A stretch of DNA of 64,000 nt from Bacteroidales bacterium (GTDB lineage: Bacteria > Bacteroidota > Bacteroidia > Bacteroidales > Lentimicrobiaceae). Below are positions 63,142-64,000 of this stretch, in pieces. The notes beneath the pieces are model-generated. The model searched no databases. It saw only the letters and a program-made list of their open reading frames with translations, and was not told where the DNA came from. The DNA lies in the NCBI GenBank assembly GCA_016705005.1, contig JADIZB010000022.1:17142-81141 (forward strand). Direction: 5' to 3'. Position numbers and translations under genes: made by a program. The stretch's first letter is position 1. Every line of letters starts with the position of its first letter.

Positions 63142-64000
63142 ACTTCAGCAACTGCTAGCCCAGGAGGTAACAACCAATCAATCTTGCTGGCAATGATCCA
63201 ACCATGGATGCTACGGCCCCTGGTGAGTGGACATAACACCCTTGTGGTCACATCACCGAACGGCATAACTCAACGGTAACCAGTATGGTACCCTGTTTAT
63301 ATGTTCAAGTGGATATTATTAACGGATCCGACACTTCTCACACTGAAAGCACGTAACGGCAACAGGTTGCCCCACGCCTCCACGGAGCTGATCGACAATG
63401 CTACGGACTGACCAGTACAACTCTTGGCGGCAACACTCAGTGCAGGAGCAGATGCACGATCTGTGAAACAGGTACCTATACCTTAAGCACAGCAACCAAA
63501 AGCAATGCGACCAGCCTTGCCTGGACCAACAGTGGAGACGGATCATTGAGCAGCACAACTGTTCTGAACCCGATCTATACTCCTGGTGGCAATGACCTGA
63601 CCGCAGGAACAGTCACCCTGACCCTGACGGCCCAGTCAGCCGCCCCGGGTGTTGAAGCCAGCGACGCTATGGTTCTCACCATCAGCGGGCAGGCTACTGC
63701 TAATGCCGGAGTAGATGCAACCATTTGTGAAGGCTCAACCTACACCATGATAGCTACTGCCACCAATGCCGCTTCCATCACCTGGAGCAGCAACGGAACA
63801 GGCACTTTACCTGATCACGAATCGAAGATGCTGTCTATACACCAAGTGTAGCCGATATCCTCAATGGAACAGTAACCCTGACCATGACGGTAACTTCCGC
63901 TTCACCATGTATCAATGCTATTGATCAGATTGTACTGAGCATTAATCCTCAGGCTACAGTCAATGCAGGAACGATGCCACCATCTGTGAAACCGGTACTT
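62824..64000 (+). pseudogene. Adhesin continuation, heavily indel-broken, runs off the window
   Basis: The repeats remain visible in fragments of all three frames: remains of the YYETPT repeats to about 63440, then a new repeat type. This new type shows the text AGVDATICEGSTYTM, ATATNAASITWSSNGTGT and GTVTLTLTAQSAAPG, a different Ig-like family common in gliding-associated proteins. An open stretch at 63546-63851 covers one such unit. The gene, or its remains, continues past 64000. Confidence 0.6.

Overview
The window comes from a member of the Bacteroidota, probably class Bacteroidia. The evidence is the gliding-motility genes gldD and gldE, several DUF families typical of the phylum (DUF4175, DUF4292, DUF6249), the phylum's TAnnTTTG -7 promoter motif ahead of many genes, almost no Shine-Dalgarno sequences, and a giant secreted adhesin. 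No phage, plasmid, insertion sequence or CRISPR array was seen.

Bases 1-9848 hold housekeeping genes: the start of gltX on the minus strand, then on the plus strand a membrane adenylate cyclase, a DUF4175 coiled-coil protein, ybeY, mnmG and a methyltransferase. mnmG lies between two inverted 16-bp sites (7011-7026 and 8926-8941) that match the ParB-binding parS consensus, so this stretch is probably part of the chromosome centromere region near the origin. Bases 9849-20100 hold a structured leader, an NtrY-like histidine kinase, and an envelope cluster (flippase, dut, TPR protein, DUF4292 lipoprotein, EnvC-like degenerate LytM protein). tatA and a convergent tRNA-Ala(GGC) follow.

Bases 20200-37100 carry mixed metabolic and regulatory genes on both strands. 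They include a 2'-5' RNA ligase-like phosphodiesterase, an ECF sigma factor with a membrane protein and a fructosamine-kinase-like protein, lutB with rpiB, nadA, a MORN-type repeat protein, a nitroreductase-like protein, an AraC regulator, a Tat-exported GH109-type oxidoreductase, gldD-gldE, butyrate kinase, a free-methionine sulfoxide reductase and CorA. A 516-bp AT-rich gap before nadA holds a palindrome and DnaA-box-like 9-mers.

From 37984 to the right edge runs one giant adhesin gene. Its first 7,715 codons are intact and encode a signal peptide, about 45 hyalin-type (HYR) repeats, 3 related repeats, 19 Calx-beta repeats, cadherin-like domains, and a very recent array of 430-residue super-repeats, each made of five 86-residue units. 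Single-base indels at about 61102 and 61975, then dense indels after about 62630, break the frame. The pattern looks more like consensus error over long repeats near a contig end than true decay, but this cannot be settled here. With gldD/gldE nearby, the protein is probably a type IX-secreted surface adhesin. Its C-terminus, where a sorting domain would lie, is outside the window.
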